Source of the DNA: Adiantum capillus-veneris
Lineage: Eukaryota > Streptophyta > Polypodiopsida > Polypodiales > Pteridaceae
Assembly: GCA_014529385.2 (NCBI GenBank)
Contig: CM043960.1
Location: 38,105,281 to 38,169,280 of the forward strand
Length of the DNA: 64,000 nt
Reading direction: 5' to 3'
Within the stretch, counting starts at the first letter, position 1. Every line of letters starts with the position of its first letter. A program made the position numbers and the translations under genes. Positions 1-11,502 of this stretch are shown in pieces. The notes under the pieces were generated by a model. It did not search any database and was not told the DNA's origin. It worked only from the letters and a program-made list of their open reading frames with translations.

Positions 1-572
1 ACAACATAAACAATGCGCTAGTCTATAGCATGCAACAACGGGCGCAATGACAAAGCACATAGATTTGCAATTGTATCGTTTGGACGTGAGAAGAACGGAT
101 ACAACATTGAGAGAGAGAGGACACTTTAAAGAGAAGAAAACGGTAAAGGGAAGATGAGGGAGAAGAGAAACACAAATGGACCAATAGGAAGTAGACCACC
201 TCTTTATATGGACACAAAAGGTCTTTTTACTTTTCACCTTCGTATGTCTTTTGACTTTCCACCTTCATGTGTCTTTTCATTTCCTAAACTCACCCTTCAC
301 TTACGCACTTAAGATGTTTTGAAAGAATTTTTATTTTTTTGAGATTGGGGAGACCTAATAGGTCACGGTGATAATTTCTTCCATTTTACATGTCAAAATT
401 GGAATAGATATCCAGTTTTTGCACCAAATTGGTTAAAAAGTTTTTTCGGTTTTCTTGGAGACAAGCTTAGAATCTAGTCAAAATTTTGGTGGTAAAAAAA
501 CACTAACTAAGTCACTCAACTAATTGTGGCATTTATTACATGGCTAGCTATTCCCAACATGGATGTCATGTT
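1..572. other. no recognisable gene
   Basis: I see no coding domain or structured repeat here. The only longer open frames are short and have no recognisable motif. The first 200 bases contain a short GA-rich run near 110-120. Confidence 0.5.
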
Positions 573-795
573 GCTTCTCTAAAATGTTAACTTTTGTACC
601 AACGTGACTCCATCCAACGATATAACAAGCATATGGGTGCCTTCTGCAAGGTGGTCTTTTGCAATGTGCCAAGCATACATAGTTTTCCCTTCTCTAAGAT
701 GTTACTTCTGTATTAACGTGACCCCATTCAACCATATAACAAGCATATGGGGTGTCTTATGCAAGGTCGTCGTTTGCAACATGCCAAGCATACAT
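573..795. repeat. imperfect tandem duplication, about 115-bp unit
   Basis: Two adjacent diverged copies of one unit. The markers AACGTGAC (601 and 715), ATAACAAGCATATGGG and GCCAAGCATACATA (668 and 783) recur at an offset of 114-115 bases. No coding role is evident. Confidence 0.75.
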
Positions 796-1165
796 ATTTC
801 TCAGTGACATCTTTCTGCATATTCTGATAATGTGGTAGGGAGGCCTTCTTGCTTCATCACAAAAAGCTTCATGCAAGCCACTACATGCTTAAGAATTTTG
901 GAAACATCTTTTTGGTTGGATTGCGAAAGCTAAGCCCAGATGTTAATAATTATAGTAGTTATGAGTGTGGCATTAAAATTGCAAGTATTCTATTTAAAAA
1001 GAGCCTTCTCAAGAGGTCAAATCACATGTTGGGCTGGTTTTTGGGGTGTTTTGCATCCTTGTGGCAAAGGAGCTAGTCAAGAATACCCAATGCTTTATAC
1101 ATGAAATCAATAAATCAAACAAGAAGTTCATGTTAGATGTAGTAGACATTTTCCTTGTTGAATAC

Positions 1166-1306
1166 AAACATCAATTTGATCACGGTTGCACCATCCTTGT
1201 ATAGACCATACATTGTATACATATCTGTTCAAGGACTACACAAGAGCTCAAACATCAATTTGATCACGGTTGCACCATCCTTGTATAGACCATACATTGT
1301 ATACAT
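1166..1306. repeat. 57-bp direct repeat
   Basis: Positions 1166-1222 recur at 1250-1306 with an offset of 84 bases and no visible mismatch. The unit includes CACGGTTGCACCATCC and ends at CATTGTATACAT. Such a close match suggests recent duplication. Confidence 0.85.
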
Positions 1307-1786
1307 TGTATACTTTACATCCTAAGCATAGGTATGTGCCGATCCCCCTAGATTTTACCTCGTTTCCAGTTGGAAGGTCTTCATATGCTAGGCTATGGAG
1401 GATCCCAGATGTTACATGCAGCTACCTCCCACTTAAAATGAGGCCATAACAACCTCCATTGTTTGTTTAGCAGAGAGTACCAATCTGCTTTGTAAATTAG
1501 CTTGATGTATGTTCCCTTAGTAAAGCACCTCCAACCATAGAAATCTAGGGTGACCAATGAGTGATGGAGTTCTTGAAGTATCTAGTTGCTTCCCTACATT
1601 CAAGTGCTTATGATGCTTTGGCACATTTTCTTACTAGCTCATGCTCGTGTTCTCGCCTATCTTCAAGTTTTCCTAGAGTGGCGTTAGCAGTTTGTCTATC
1701 TTCATGTTTTCCCAGAGTGGTGCCAATAGTTTTTCATGATCTTGGGCCATTATGAACTTGTCAGTCATATCCTATGTCATCATGGC

Positions 1787-2050
1787 CTAGGCTTGATCTT
1801 GGTTTGATATCGATACCACAAACTTGGCACATTGGGCTTCCGCATGTATTGTCGGTTTGAGTATACCAATTCCACCTTGCTCCTTGGCTCCAACGACCCA
1901 CTCCCATCTTCTCCACAACACATAAACACTAGTTTGGTAACCTATTGGGACATAAAAGTGTCCTTTCAGGGTTCTGAAAAAAAATTCAATACTCATTGTA
2001 TATGTGTGAATTTGCAAAATCCTTACATGAGTTTCAAGCTTTGAACCCAT
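1787..2050 (-). pseudogene. possible LINE reverse-transcriptase C-terminal remnant
   Basis: The - strand frame contains W-x-W-V-V-G-A-K-E-Q-G-G-I-G-I followed by HAEAQCAK. This resembles the W...PKxxGGLGI...A(x)xAK motif that follows the RT domain in plant non-LTR retrotransposons. Only this tail is seen, with no upstream RT palm or endonuclease domain, so it would be a 5'-truncated, decayed copy. It could also be a chance frame. Confidence 0.3.
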
Positions 2051-2992
2051 TCGAATTTTGAAAAATAAGTAACATGCTTATCTCTTGATTTCTTGGTCAT
2101 GACAAGCTTCGAAAGCCAAGGTAGTGTTGCATTTTACCAAAAACAACATACTTTCACGGTTACCCCCATGGTACACCATATATAAAAAGTTCATGCTACA
2201 AACCTACCTTTCCCATGAGCTTCAATGGGTTCCTAGTCTTAGTATATGGCTACTATAGCCACAAAAATTCTTTAACTAAGTGTAGAATTAGATACAAAAA
2301 AGTGGCATTTCTACATTTTGTTGACCTATTCTCAGTGTTTGCTTCCCCACGCCCATATTTTGCACTATATAACATGTTTATTAATATAGCTTGGTACTTC
2401 ACCCTCATATTGACACCCAAAAACGATCAAAGACATGCAAGCATGTCTTATTATGATCATTCTAGACACAACCACAAGACACAAAAACTACGAGAATGAA
2501 AAATCTGGGTTCCACATTATGGCCCTAGCCTCCTTGAAAAGTAGCTACTTATACCCAAATTGGGTTTGTATACTTAGATATGGACCTAAGCTAGAAGCTG
2601 ACAATGTTCATAGAATGTAATGACCAAAACTGAACATAATACATTTCTAATAAATGAGTGTGATTTTGGTAAAGTGAATTTTTCTTTCCGACTTTGTATT
2701 TTTAGCTCTTTAAGTTTAGGTTTCCCAAAACTCATGAAAGAAGCCTTACATAGTTATGAGACTATGTGCACAATCAAAAATACATTTGAATAGCATAAAT
2801 ATATCCAAAAATTTCATGAAAGTGTAAAATAAACTTTGAATAACTTTATATCGATAATTATAGGCAATAACTTTGAATAAAGCATTAGAAAACCTTTAGA
2901 ATGGCAAATGCTAATTATGCAGCACCCTAGAAGCCACTTGAGGCATTCTAGGGTGGTCTATGGCCAATTTTATGAAAAATGGTAAAAAACAA
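2051..2992. other. no recognisable gene
   Basis: AT-rich sequence with no domain, tandem array or terminal repeat that I can support. It ends in the AACAA target site (2988-2992) used by the Copia element that follows. Confidence 0.5.
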
Positions 2993-3219
2993 TGTTACCA
3001 TATACATGTGGTAGTGATGTGTGTGAACACACTAGGACCACCGGGGCATTTTTTCCCTCTTTAGGAGGTTTTCCCCCCCGAGCATTGTATATACGCCCAT
3101 CACTCTAGGGCTATCTATCCTTCCATTACACACTAAGTAATACACTCTCTATTGTGTGCCTTGAGCTTCCTTCGTCTTCTCCAAGCTGTGTGTGTTTCTC
3201 TGCAACCCTAATTCCAACA
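2993..3219 (+). repeat. 5' LTR of Copia A1
   Basis: A 227-bp long terminal repeat with TG...CA ends and internal TTGTATATACG and CTCTAGGGCTATC segments. It matches the 3' LTR at 7827-8053 with about six substitutions. It should hold the element promoter and polyadenylation signals, but I cannot assign a TATA box with confidence. Confidence 0.95.
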
Positions 3220-3236
3220 ATTGCTATCACAGCAGG
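3220..3236 (+). other. tRNA-iMet-type primer-binding site of Copia A1
   Basis: One base after the LTR, TTGCTATCACAGCAGG resembles the canonical TGGTATCAGAGC complement of initiator methionine tRNA, with two mismatches. The equivalent site in copy A2 is closer to canonical (TTGGTATCATAGCAGG). Confidence 0.8.
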
Positions 3237-3581
3237 TTGCGTCCTCCTGGGCTTAGTCGCCAGCTGCTCCAATACACGCCTGCTCACTTTCTCCGATTTC
3301 AGTGAGCTTTGGCGAGCGTTCGCACGTCGACAAATACTTTGGATAAGCTCATAGAGCTTGGTCTGCTCAGATTTTCGATTTGGGCTCATTTCGGCCTCTG
3401 TTTCAACTACAGGCAGGTCTGCACAGGCAATTTCATCATTTTGTGCAGAATTATTGTCAGTGCCATTTTTTGCATAATAGGTGCCCTATAGTCTTCTGCG
3501 GTTTGTGCTATATAGCACGTGTTGTTCTCGCTCCGTTTCTCCTATTTTCGGGCAGTTTTCACATAAGGTGCAGCATTTACC

Positions 3582-4470
3582 AGGGCTGACAACAACAACA
3601 CAGATGTGTTTAAGATGTTTGCTGCTGAGGACAAGTTGGATGGGGACAACTACCCTATGTGGGCTTATATGATGCAACATGTTCTTGTGTCAAAGGGCGT
3701 TTGGAACATTGTGCAGGGCATTGATGTACGTCCTGGTTCTGAGGATGTAGGAGATGTTGAGGATGTTGCAAGTCTTGCTGCTGTTAGAGTTGTTTTGCCT
3801 ACGGCAGAACAAGCTCGTTGGGATGTTAAGGATGCACAGGCTCATGCATTGATTGTGTTATCTGTGAAGCGCACCATTGTTCCTCACATCCGTTCAACAA
3901 AATCTGCAAAACAGGCTTGGGATATTTTGGCTAGTCTTTATGCAAGTCGCAATGAGGCTAAAATTTCTTAGCTGCGTAAAGAGCTGGAGTCGAAGATTAT
4001 GCATGAGAAAGATGATATGGACACTTTCCTTGCTAGTGTCAAGGATATCAATGAGCAACTTATTTCTGCAGGTGAAGTCATTTCAGACAGTTCCCTTGTG
4101 CAGACTGTTCTTGATGCCTTACCAGACTTTTGCTAGTACTTGGAGACTTATGCCCAAGGAAATCCTGAAGTTGTCAAGTTTGATACATTATGCACATTGC
4201 TTTTGCAAGAGTCACTTTCCAAAAGAAATAGGACTAGGCAACGTGCAGTTGAACAGGCTTTTATTGCTTCTCAAAGAAAGGGTGGTAACAGCAATGCGGC
4301 CACTTCTTATGGTTCTGCTGTGAGCGACATAAATACTGTTCCTAATGCTTTTGCTGGCAGCACTTCGTCTGGCAATTCTGGTGATAAGGGCAAAAAGAAG
4401 ATGCGTTGCCATTATTGTAAAGCTAATGATCACTTGATCAAGTCGTGTCCTAAGTTGAAGGCCAAGAAAG
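3582..4470 (+). pseudogene. Copia A1 gag (capsid plus zinc knuckle), broken
   Basis: Nucleocapsid precursor of the element. Alignment with copies A2 and A3 places the original start at 3582, where ATG has become AGG; the first remaining Met is at 3606. The frame has TAG at 3969-3971 and a short deletion near 4125 that shifts frame into the segment starting around 4140. A CCHC zinc knuckle, CHYCKANDHLIKSC, lies at about 4406-4447 with correct C-X2-C-X4-H-X4-C spacing. No functional Gag can be made. Confidence 0.9.
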
Positions 4471-5250
4471 AGGGTGGTTCCACTGCAAATGCTGGTTCCA
4501 CTACAAATGCAGCCATTGTTGAGTCTTCTATGAAGGGAGACTATAATGCTGATGTTGATGCAGAATGGGATTTTAGCGCAGAGTGCACTTACAATCCTGT
4601 TGTCCATGATGCATGCTTGTCAGTTGCTGCAGATTCACATGTGTGGTATTTTGCTACAAAGCACATCACCTCACATCGTGAATTGTTTACCTCTCTCGAG
4701 TCTGTCCCTCATGGGAATTCAGTCACTTGTGCCAACAATGCCTCTTATCCAGTTCAGGGAGTTGGAAAGATTGTGCTTACTGCTGCTAATGGCAATTCTT
4801 TCACACTTGTTGATGCACTTTATGTACCTGGGATCAAGAAGAATCTCTTGTCTGTATCCACACTTGCTAGACTTGGACTTGTAGTCAAATTTGTGGATGA
4901 CAGATGTATAGTTCATAATCTTAGTTTTGGTGACGAAATTGTTGCATCTGGCCTTTTGTGTCGTGGGCTATATAAGGCTCACTTTGTATGACAAGTGTGG
5001 ACAAAATTTTGCAAATGCTGTTGCAGACTCAAGGGCTATTTCAGATGCAAAACTTTGGCATGCACGTTTTGGTCATCTGAGTTTGCTGCGTTTCTAGAAA
5101 TCTGATATGGTTGCTTCTTTGCCACCTCTTGAAGCACCTATCAAACATGTTTGTGAAGGCTGTATTTTGGGTAAGATGCAGTGTTCTAAGTTTCCAAAGG
5201 ATGGTTCAGTCCGGGCCACATGCAGGTTGTAGCTTGTGCATAGTGATGTT
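4471..5250 (+). pseudogene. Copia A1 protease and GAG-pre-integrase segment, broken
   Basis: This encodes the aspartic protease and the linker before integrase. The active site reads WYF-ATKHIT, whereas copy A3 has WYFDSGATKHIT, so exactly nine bases (Asp-Ser-Gly) are missing in frame near 4653. The protease is therefore catalytically dead. A one-base insertion near 4976 causes a stop at 4989. The pre-integrase motif LWHARFGHL follows near 5050, with TAG at 5094 and 5230 where A3 and A2 read Gln. Confidence 0.85.
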
Positions 5251-6248
5251 TTTGTGGGCCCATGCAAACTCCGTCCTTGGGCAATTACCTTTACTTCGTG
5301 ACTTTCATTGATGATTTCTCCAGGCATGCATGGGTATTTCCGCTTAAAGCGAAGTCCGAAGTTTTTATGTGCTTCAAACAATTTCTGGCTATGGCTGAAA
5401 ATGTCTCTAAATGTACTATGGGCACCCTCTGTTCCGATCGAGGGGGGGAGAATATGTCTCATGAATTTAATGCATTTCTGGCTAGTCGTGGGATAAAACA
5501 CCAATGTACAATGCCTTATACACCTCAGCAAAATGGTGTTGCTGAGAGGAAAAATAGGTCACTGACGGAAATGGCACGATGTATGGTCAAAAGTCAAGCT
5601 TTACCGCATTCTTTTTGGCTTGAGGCCATCATGTGTGCCACTTATGTACTAAACAGGTGTCCTACGAAAGCTTTGTAGTCTATTACTCCATATGAAGCAT
5701 GGCATGATAGAAAGCCTTCTATTGAGCACATGCGTGTTTTTGGCTGTTTGGCATATGCTTTGGTCCCACAAGTGCAGTGCAGAAAATTGGATGATAAGGC
5801 TGTCAAATGTATTTTTGTTGGTTATAGTGCTGAAAGCAAAGGTTACAGGTTGTATCATCCGCAAACAAAACGTATTCTGGTTTCTCGGGATGTAGTGTTT
5901 GTGGAAGATTCTGTTCAACCCTTGATGTCATGTACCGGAGATAGTAATGTAAGCTCACAGGACATTTATGACACTTTGTTGCCTCTTTTCAGTGGTGGAA
6001 ATACGAATGTAAGTTCCAATGAGGCAAATGTACAGCCTATGGGGGTTTCTGAAAATGTTCTAGATCAGCCTATTTCTGATGCAGATGTACATGATGTACT
6101 TGATGAGGAAAGGGCTGAAAATGAGCAGGCTAGAGGTATGCCAAAATGGCTGGTGCACACTTTGCGTGACAGTAAATTGGATGCACCTTTGTCTAGCTTA
6201 CACGATGTTGAGGAGCCTCTGTGTTTTGATGAAGCACAGAATTCATAA
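5251..6248 (+). pseudogene. Copia A1 integrase, broken
   Basis: DDE integrase that would insert the cDNA. The catalytic core reads FIDDFSR, SDRGGE and NGVAERKNR, so all three acidic residues remain. A TAG at 5676-5678 follows KAL where copy A2 has CAG. The C-terminal part continues with VFGCLAYALVPQ, KCIFVGYS and GYRLYHP motifs typical of Copia integrase, ending in a linker with TAA at 6246-6248 just before the RT domain. Confidence 0.9.
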
Positions 6249-7751
6249 AATTGGATGGCTGCCATGCAATCAGAATATGATGCACTCATAGAAAATGACA
6301 CATGGACTTTATGTGATTTGCCTCCTAGCAAAAAGACCATTGGTACGAAGTGGGTTTACAAGTTGAAACGCAAGCCGGATGGTGAGATTGATCGCCATAA
6401 GGCTCGACTTGTTGCAAAGGGTTATGCACAACAAAAAGGCATAGATTATGAAGAGACTTTTGCTCCCACTTGTCGTATGACTACTGTGCGTTTTCTATGT
6501 GCATTGGCAACTCATTTTGGTTGGGATGTACATCAATCAGACATTGTTACTGCTTTCTTGAATGGTGACATATTTGAGGAAGTTTATGTAACGCAGCCTC
6601 GTGGTTATGTCATAAAAGGACAAGAGGACAAAGTGTGCAGATGTAAGAAGGCTTTGTATGGGTTGAAGCAATCTCCTCGTGCTTGGTATGAGAAAGCTGA
6701 CACTCATTTGGTTAAACGAGGCTTTCGTAACAGTCCAACAGAAAGCACATTGTACGTAAAGCGTGAGGGTGATGTACTTCTCATTGTGGTTCTTTATGTT
6801 GATGATTTGATGATCACTGGACCAAATGAGAGACATATTGCTGAATTTAAGGCTGATTTGAATGCTATTTTCAAGATGAAAGATTTGGGGATGTTGCATC
6901 ATTACTTGGGTATACAGTTTAAGCAATGTGATGGTGGTATTGCCTTGTGTCAAAAAAGTTACATAGAGACATTGCTATGTAAGTTTGGACTTGAGGATTG
7001 CAAACCTATTGCCACTCCCATGGAAACAGGTTTGAAGTTGAGTCTACATGATGCTGGCGATCCTGCTGATGTTACTCTTTACCAAACTATTGTTGGCTGC
7101 CTCATTTATGTATGCAACACGAGGCCGGATATTCAGTTTGCAGTCTCACAGGTGAGCAGATTTATGCATAGCCCAGGGTCTAAGCGTTGGCAGGCTGTCA
7201 AGAGGATTTTCCGCTACCTTAGTGGCACTTTACATCTTGGCTTGTTTTATCCCAAGGGGGGATCATTGCCACCAGACTTACATGCTTTTTCGGACTCAGA
7301 TTGGGTTGGTTGTTTTGACACGCGAGTGTCCACAAGTGGTTTTTGTTTCATGCTTGGCAGTTCATGTATATCATGGTTGAGCAAGAAGCAACCTACTGTG
7401 GCCACTTCGAGTTGTGAGGATGAGTACAGGGCAGTCTTCACAACTACGGTTGAGTGTGTATGGCTCAGACGCCTTATGGCTGATTTGGGTGTTGGACAGG
7501 ACACTGCCAACGCTATCTACACTGACATTGAGAGCGCATTGGCAGTTGCGAGGAACCCAATTTTTCATGCTTGCACAAAGCACATTGAGGTGTATTACCA
7601 TTATGTTAGGGAGAGGCTCTCAGCAGGAGAGATCAGCTTGGCTTATGTGCCAACACAGGACAACCTTGCAGATCTTTTCACAAAGGCATTGTCTCGTGAG
7701 AAGCGTGAAGCTTTCCGCAAAGCTTTGGGCTTACTCCCCTTTGTGGATTGA
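6249..7751 (+). pseudogene. Copia A1 reverse transcriptase and RNase H
   Basis: A long open segment (first Met 6255) covering RT and RNase H of the polyprotein. RT motifs visible are NDTWTL, KWVYKLKRK, RLVAKGYAQ, VHQSDIVTAFLNG, YGLKQSPRAWY and the catalytic YVDDLMITG. RNase H follows with AFSDSDW, STSGFCF, SCEDEYRA and TKHIEV. It ends AFRKALGLLPFVD at TGA/7751. This is the best-preserved domain of A1, but it lacks its own start because it is normally released from the polyprotein. RNase H has SCEDEY where A2 has SCEAEY. Confidence 0.92.
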
Positions 7752-7812
7752 TCATGTCCTCAGGGCATGGCACTTCCCTTTACTGATGTGCCAGCTCTCG
7801 TTCACCGCATCA

Positions 7813-7826
7813 CTCGAGGGGGGATT
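7813..7826 (+). other. polypurine tract of Copia A1
   Basis: CGAGGGGGGATT sits directly before the 3' LTR, where plus-strand DNA synthesis is primed. The reverse complement occupies the same place in copy A2 at 17046-17056. Confidence 0.85.
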
Positions 7827-8053
7827 TGTTACCATATACATGTGGTAGTGATGTGTGTGAACACACTAGGACCGCCGGGGCATTTTTTCCCTCTTTAGGA
7901 GGTTTTTTCCCCCGAGCATTGTATATACGCCCATCACTCTAGGGCTATCTATCTTTCCATTACACACTAAGTAATACACTCTCTATTGTGTGCCTTGAGC
8001 TTCTTTCGTCTTCTCCAAGCTGTATGTGTTTCTCTGCAACCCTAATTCCAACA
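7827..8053 (+). repeat. 3' LTR of Copia A1
   Basis: A 227-bp partner of the 5' LTR, TGTTACC...CCAACA, followed at once by the AACAA target duplication (8054-8058). Confidence 0.95.
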
Positions 8054-8280
8054 AACAACACACGTTTTTTGGGACTGTTTAGGCTGGAAAATCCTTGTCA
8101 AACACAATGTTAGAGCCGAAATCAATAGCTCAATAAATTCCAAGTTTTTTTCAGCTCATAATCTATCAAACATTCCAAAAAAAAAAGCATCTCCTACAAT
8201 AATTCTAGAAAACTGCTTGGTTAACAGGACATAAAAGTGTCCAAGAAAATAAAAATGTCTTGTTACCATTCTAGTGTTGA

Positions 8281-8599
8281 TGACAACCAGAGTTTCATGG
8301 CAATTGCCAAGAACCCTATCTTCCATGCATGCACAAAGAATATTGAGGTTCAATATCATCATGTTTGAGAGCTTATTGAGGATGAGATTGTGGAGCTTAT
8401 TGAGTCCTATTAAAGATAATTGTCAATATCATCATGTTTGAGAGCTTATTGTTTGAGAGCTTATTGAGTCATATTAAAGATAATTGTGTAGATATCTTCA
8501 CCAAAGCTCTTGGGAAAGACCAGCTACTTCGACACCTTTATTGATTCAGAGCAAGCGCATGGCCAACATAAAGCATCTTTGGGTGTTCATCGAGGGGGG
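8281..8599 (+). pseudogene. 3' tail of a second Copia family (RNase H end and polypurine tract)
   Basis: Residual frames read QSFMAIAKNPIFHACTKNIE and, further on, VDIFTKALGKDQLLRHLY. These match the C-terminal RNase H region of Copia polyproteins (ARNPVFH.RTKHIE ... DIFTKPL). Between them lies a small local duplication (about 8379-8485; GTTTGAGAGCTTATTG repeated three times). GAGGGGGG at 8592-8599 is a polypurine tract. The rest of the element is absent, so this is a 5'-truncated relic. Confidence 0.75.
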
Positions 8600-8830
8600 T
8601 GTTAGTATAGCTGTTATGCCCACCTCTTAGTTTTGTGTACCATCATGTGTGTTGCACAATTTGTAAACCCCCCATACGAGAGAAACCAATAGTGTACATC
8701 TATTTACTGGATTCCAACTTTCACACCGATGAGGTGCGTGATTGTGGATGGTTCGAAGCTAATTCGGGAGCCAAACTAGGCAAGGGTTTGAATCTACTGT
8801 CCCCAAGGAAATTTTTGAAGGAATATCCCT
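8600..8830 (+). repeat. start of 3' LTR of the second Copia family, end uncertain
   Basis: TGTTAGTATAGC begins directly after the polypurine tract, as a 3' LTR should. I cannot find a partner LTR, so the right boundary is a guess. Confidence 0.5.
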
Positions 8831-8956
8831 AGAATATTCCCTACATACTATGCCATATGTACATGCATTAGTACTATGGACGGGGGGATATTTTTAGGCA
8901 AGCAATTTTTAATGAGCACTTTTTAGGAATCAGGTGAGAAGATTCCAAAAAAGATT

Positions 8957-8977
8957 CTCTCTCTCTCTCTCTCTCTT
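8957..8977. repeat. (CT)n microsatellite
   Basis: About 21 bases of alternating C and T. Confidence 0.95.
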
Positions 8978-9034
8978 TCCGCCTTCACGCACCTTGGCAT
9001 CAAATCCTTTAGTGTTTTGTGACCTCTTTCTCCC

Positions 9035-9038
<4 letters not shown>

Positions 9039-9117
<79 letters not shown>
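9039..9117. repeat. (TC)n microsatellite, about 79 bp
   Basis: An uninterrupted TC dinucleotide tract. Open frames through it encode only Leu-Ser or Glu-Arg runs and are not genes. Confidence 0.98.
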
Positions 9118-9118
<1 letters not shown>

Positions 9119-9336
9119 AGACCCGCACAACCTGTGTCCCTCCCAGGATCAAGGGCGGCCTGTGGAGGGGCGTTAAGCCTCCAAGCTCGCCTGCGACAGA
9201 ATCAAAGCCTTCTCAGAGGCTCAGAACTGTAGCGCCCTCGCTCTTTTGACCTAGAGCAGCTATGACCTGCTCGGAGCTCAGAGTTTCGATCTGCTCTCCC
9301 GCTCTCCCAACCTGTAGCTCCCCAACCTGGAGCTCT

Positions 9337-9367
9337 CCTGCCCTCCCAACCTGCTTCGACCTGCGGG

Positions 9368-9413
<46 letters not shown>

Positions 9414-9442
9414 GCCCTCCCAACCTGCTTTGACCTGCGAGC
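9337..9442. repeat. direct repeat flanking a (CT)20 tract
   Basis: CCTGCCCTCCCAACCTGCTT at 9337 recurs at 9411 (offset 74) on either side of a pure (CT)20 tract at 9371-9410. The surrounding 200 bases are unusually GC-rich and hold further AACCTG units, suggesting slippage-driven expansion upstream of the LINE-like gene. Confidence 0.8.
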
Positions 9443-9476
9443 CTAAACTAAGCAGGGACTGCCACAAAACTTCAGT

Positions 9477-10253
9477 TTGGTGGGTGCACTCAATAACAAG
9501 AAGATTAGCATCGGAAGAATGACGACCAAAACCAACACTCCGAAGAGCTTTGCGAAAACACGACCAAGCTTTGCTGCTGTCCTAGCAGCGCCAAGCAAAT
9601 TTGACCGAATCGAACGCCTTCAAGCAGATCTCGATCGCGTCATGGAAGAAAATCGCGACCTCAAAGCTCGCCTTTGCAAGCTTGAGGCGCGATTTGATTC
9701 CATGGTCGATCTCGCCACCAATAAAGTGAAAGAAGTCGAAGCCAAGGCCATCGAAACCCACTCGGCAACCCTTGCAAAGGTGAAGACATGTGTGATAGTA
9801 GAGCTTCGAGAACAACGACTCCAAGCAGAAAATACCCTCAAGATCCGCATCGGTGGGCTACCTCAAGCATGGGAAACAACCGAGCTCGACTTCTCGGAAC
9901 GCATCAACTTCCTCAACGAAACTCTCAAGCCGATCAAGGTCGACCACAATGCAATAAGTCGTATCACTTGGAGAGGCCCTGACCTACCTATACCAAGTGG
10001 ACATGCCATCCTTGAATTCGAAAGTAGGGAATGTCGGCTCAAGCTTCTCCAACAATCACGTCTTCTCAAGGACACCAAGTTTTGGATCGCAGAAGAACTC
10101 ACCCCGCTACAACTCAAACGCAAAAGTGAAGAGCTCAAGAAGGTACATGAAGCCCGCAAACAAGGCAAATGGGCAGTCTACCGAGGTGGTAAAGCCATCA
10201 TCCAGGAGTTTCGAAATCCCAAATCAGCTCTCCCCACAGCTGATCCCTCTTAG
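9477..10253 (+). CDS. LINE ORF1-like RNA-binding protein, 258 aa
   Basis: An intact 258-residue frame. Residues about 40-75 carry a heptad-like stretch (RIERLQADLDRVMEENRDLK, then ARLCKLEARF) predicted to form a coiled coil. Residues about 120-195 (LKIRIGGLP ... AILEFESRECRLKLL) look like a non-canonical RRM. Residues about 205-250 (AEELTPLQLKRKSEELKKV and YRGGKAIIQEF) resemble the C-terminal domain of L1-type ORF1 proteins. That order is the ORF1p architecture of a nucleic-acid chaperone that coats LINE RNA. A second Met at 9519 is an equally plausible start. No endonuclease or RT frame follows, so it would be non-autonomous or truncated. The family assignment rests on motif memory, not on a search. 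Confidence 0.55.
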   Translation: MVGALNNKKISIGRMTTKTNTPKSFAKTRPSFAAVLAAPSKFDRIERLQADLDRVMEENRDLKARLCKLEARFDSMVDLATNKVKEVEAKAIETHSATLAKVKTCVIVELREQRLQAENTLKIRIGGLPQAWETTELDFSERINFLNETLKPIKVDHNAISRITWRGPDLPIPSGHAILEFESRECRLKLLQQSRLLKDTKFWIAEELTPLQLKRKSEELKKVHEARKQGKWAVYRGGKAIIQEFRNPKSALPTADPS

Positions 10254-10414
10254 GTTTTTGTCCTTTTCATTTTTCATCTTTCCAATGGACCCTCAGTCCT
10301 TAACTGATATGTATTCAGTGCGATCTGCTACAAACGTCACCGTTGTAATGTTTGTTTTTGGTCCCATGGGTCATATCTAACCTCCGTGGACGATAATTGA
10401 ATCTATCTATCTAT

Positions 10415-10418
<4 letters not shown>
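10254..10418 (+). other. possible LINE 3' UTR ending in ATCT repeats
   Basis: About 165 bases after the ORF1-like stop end in AATTGAATCTATCTATCTAT. Several LINE clades end in short tandem repeats instead of poly(A), so this may be the element's 3' terminus. No clear target duplication is visible because a microsatellite follows directly. Confidence 0.4.
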
Positions 10419-10471
<53 letters not shown>

Positions 10472-10482
10472 CCCCCCCCCCC
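10419..10482. repeat. (CT)n tract ending in a C run
   Basis: About 51 bases of CT followed by about 14 C. It is the left arm of a CT/GA pair described in the findings. Confidence 0.97.
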
Positions 10483-10500
10483 AATTGCCTATGGCAATTG
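10482..10500. repeat. perfect 8-bp inverted repeat
   Basis: CAATTGCC-TAT-GGCAATTG, a perfect palindrome with a 3-base loop directly after the C run. Nothing shows that it is transcribed. Confidence 0.85.
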
Positions 10501-10626
10501 AGATAAATTTGGCAGGTGGCCAATGGTGCAATGGTAGATAGGAAGAAAGAGAGTAAGAGATAAGAAAATTTGAACAAGAGAGAGAGGTTACAAAGTGCTA
10601 AGGGAGGAGGTTTCAAGGTGCGTGAA

Positions 10627-11502
<876 letters not shown>

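Larger units (their letters stand above)
2993..8053 (+). mobile_element. Ty1/Copia LTR retrotransposon A1, complete but inactive
   Basis: A 5.06-kb element with 227-bp LTRs that begin TGTTACC and end CCAACA, flanked by a perfect 5-bp target duplication AACAA (2988-2992 and 8054-8058). Internal order is primer-binding site, gag, protease, integrase, RT and RNase H, then polypurine tract, which is the Copia order. The LTRs differ at about six of 227 positions. The polyprotein is broken by at least five stop codons and several frameshifts, and the protease active-site triplet is deleted. Two further copies (A2, A3) and a solo LTR of the same family lie in this window. Confidence 0.95.

Noticed and set aside
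8934-9467. Open frames encoding long Leu-Ser or Glu-Arg runs
   Set aside because: They are translations of (CT)n microsatellites and have no other content.
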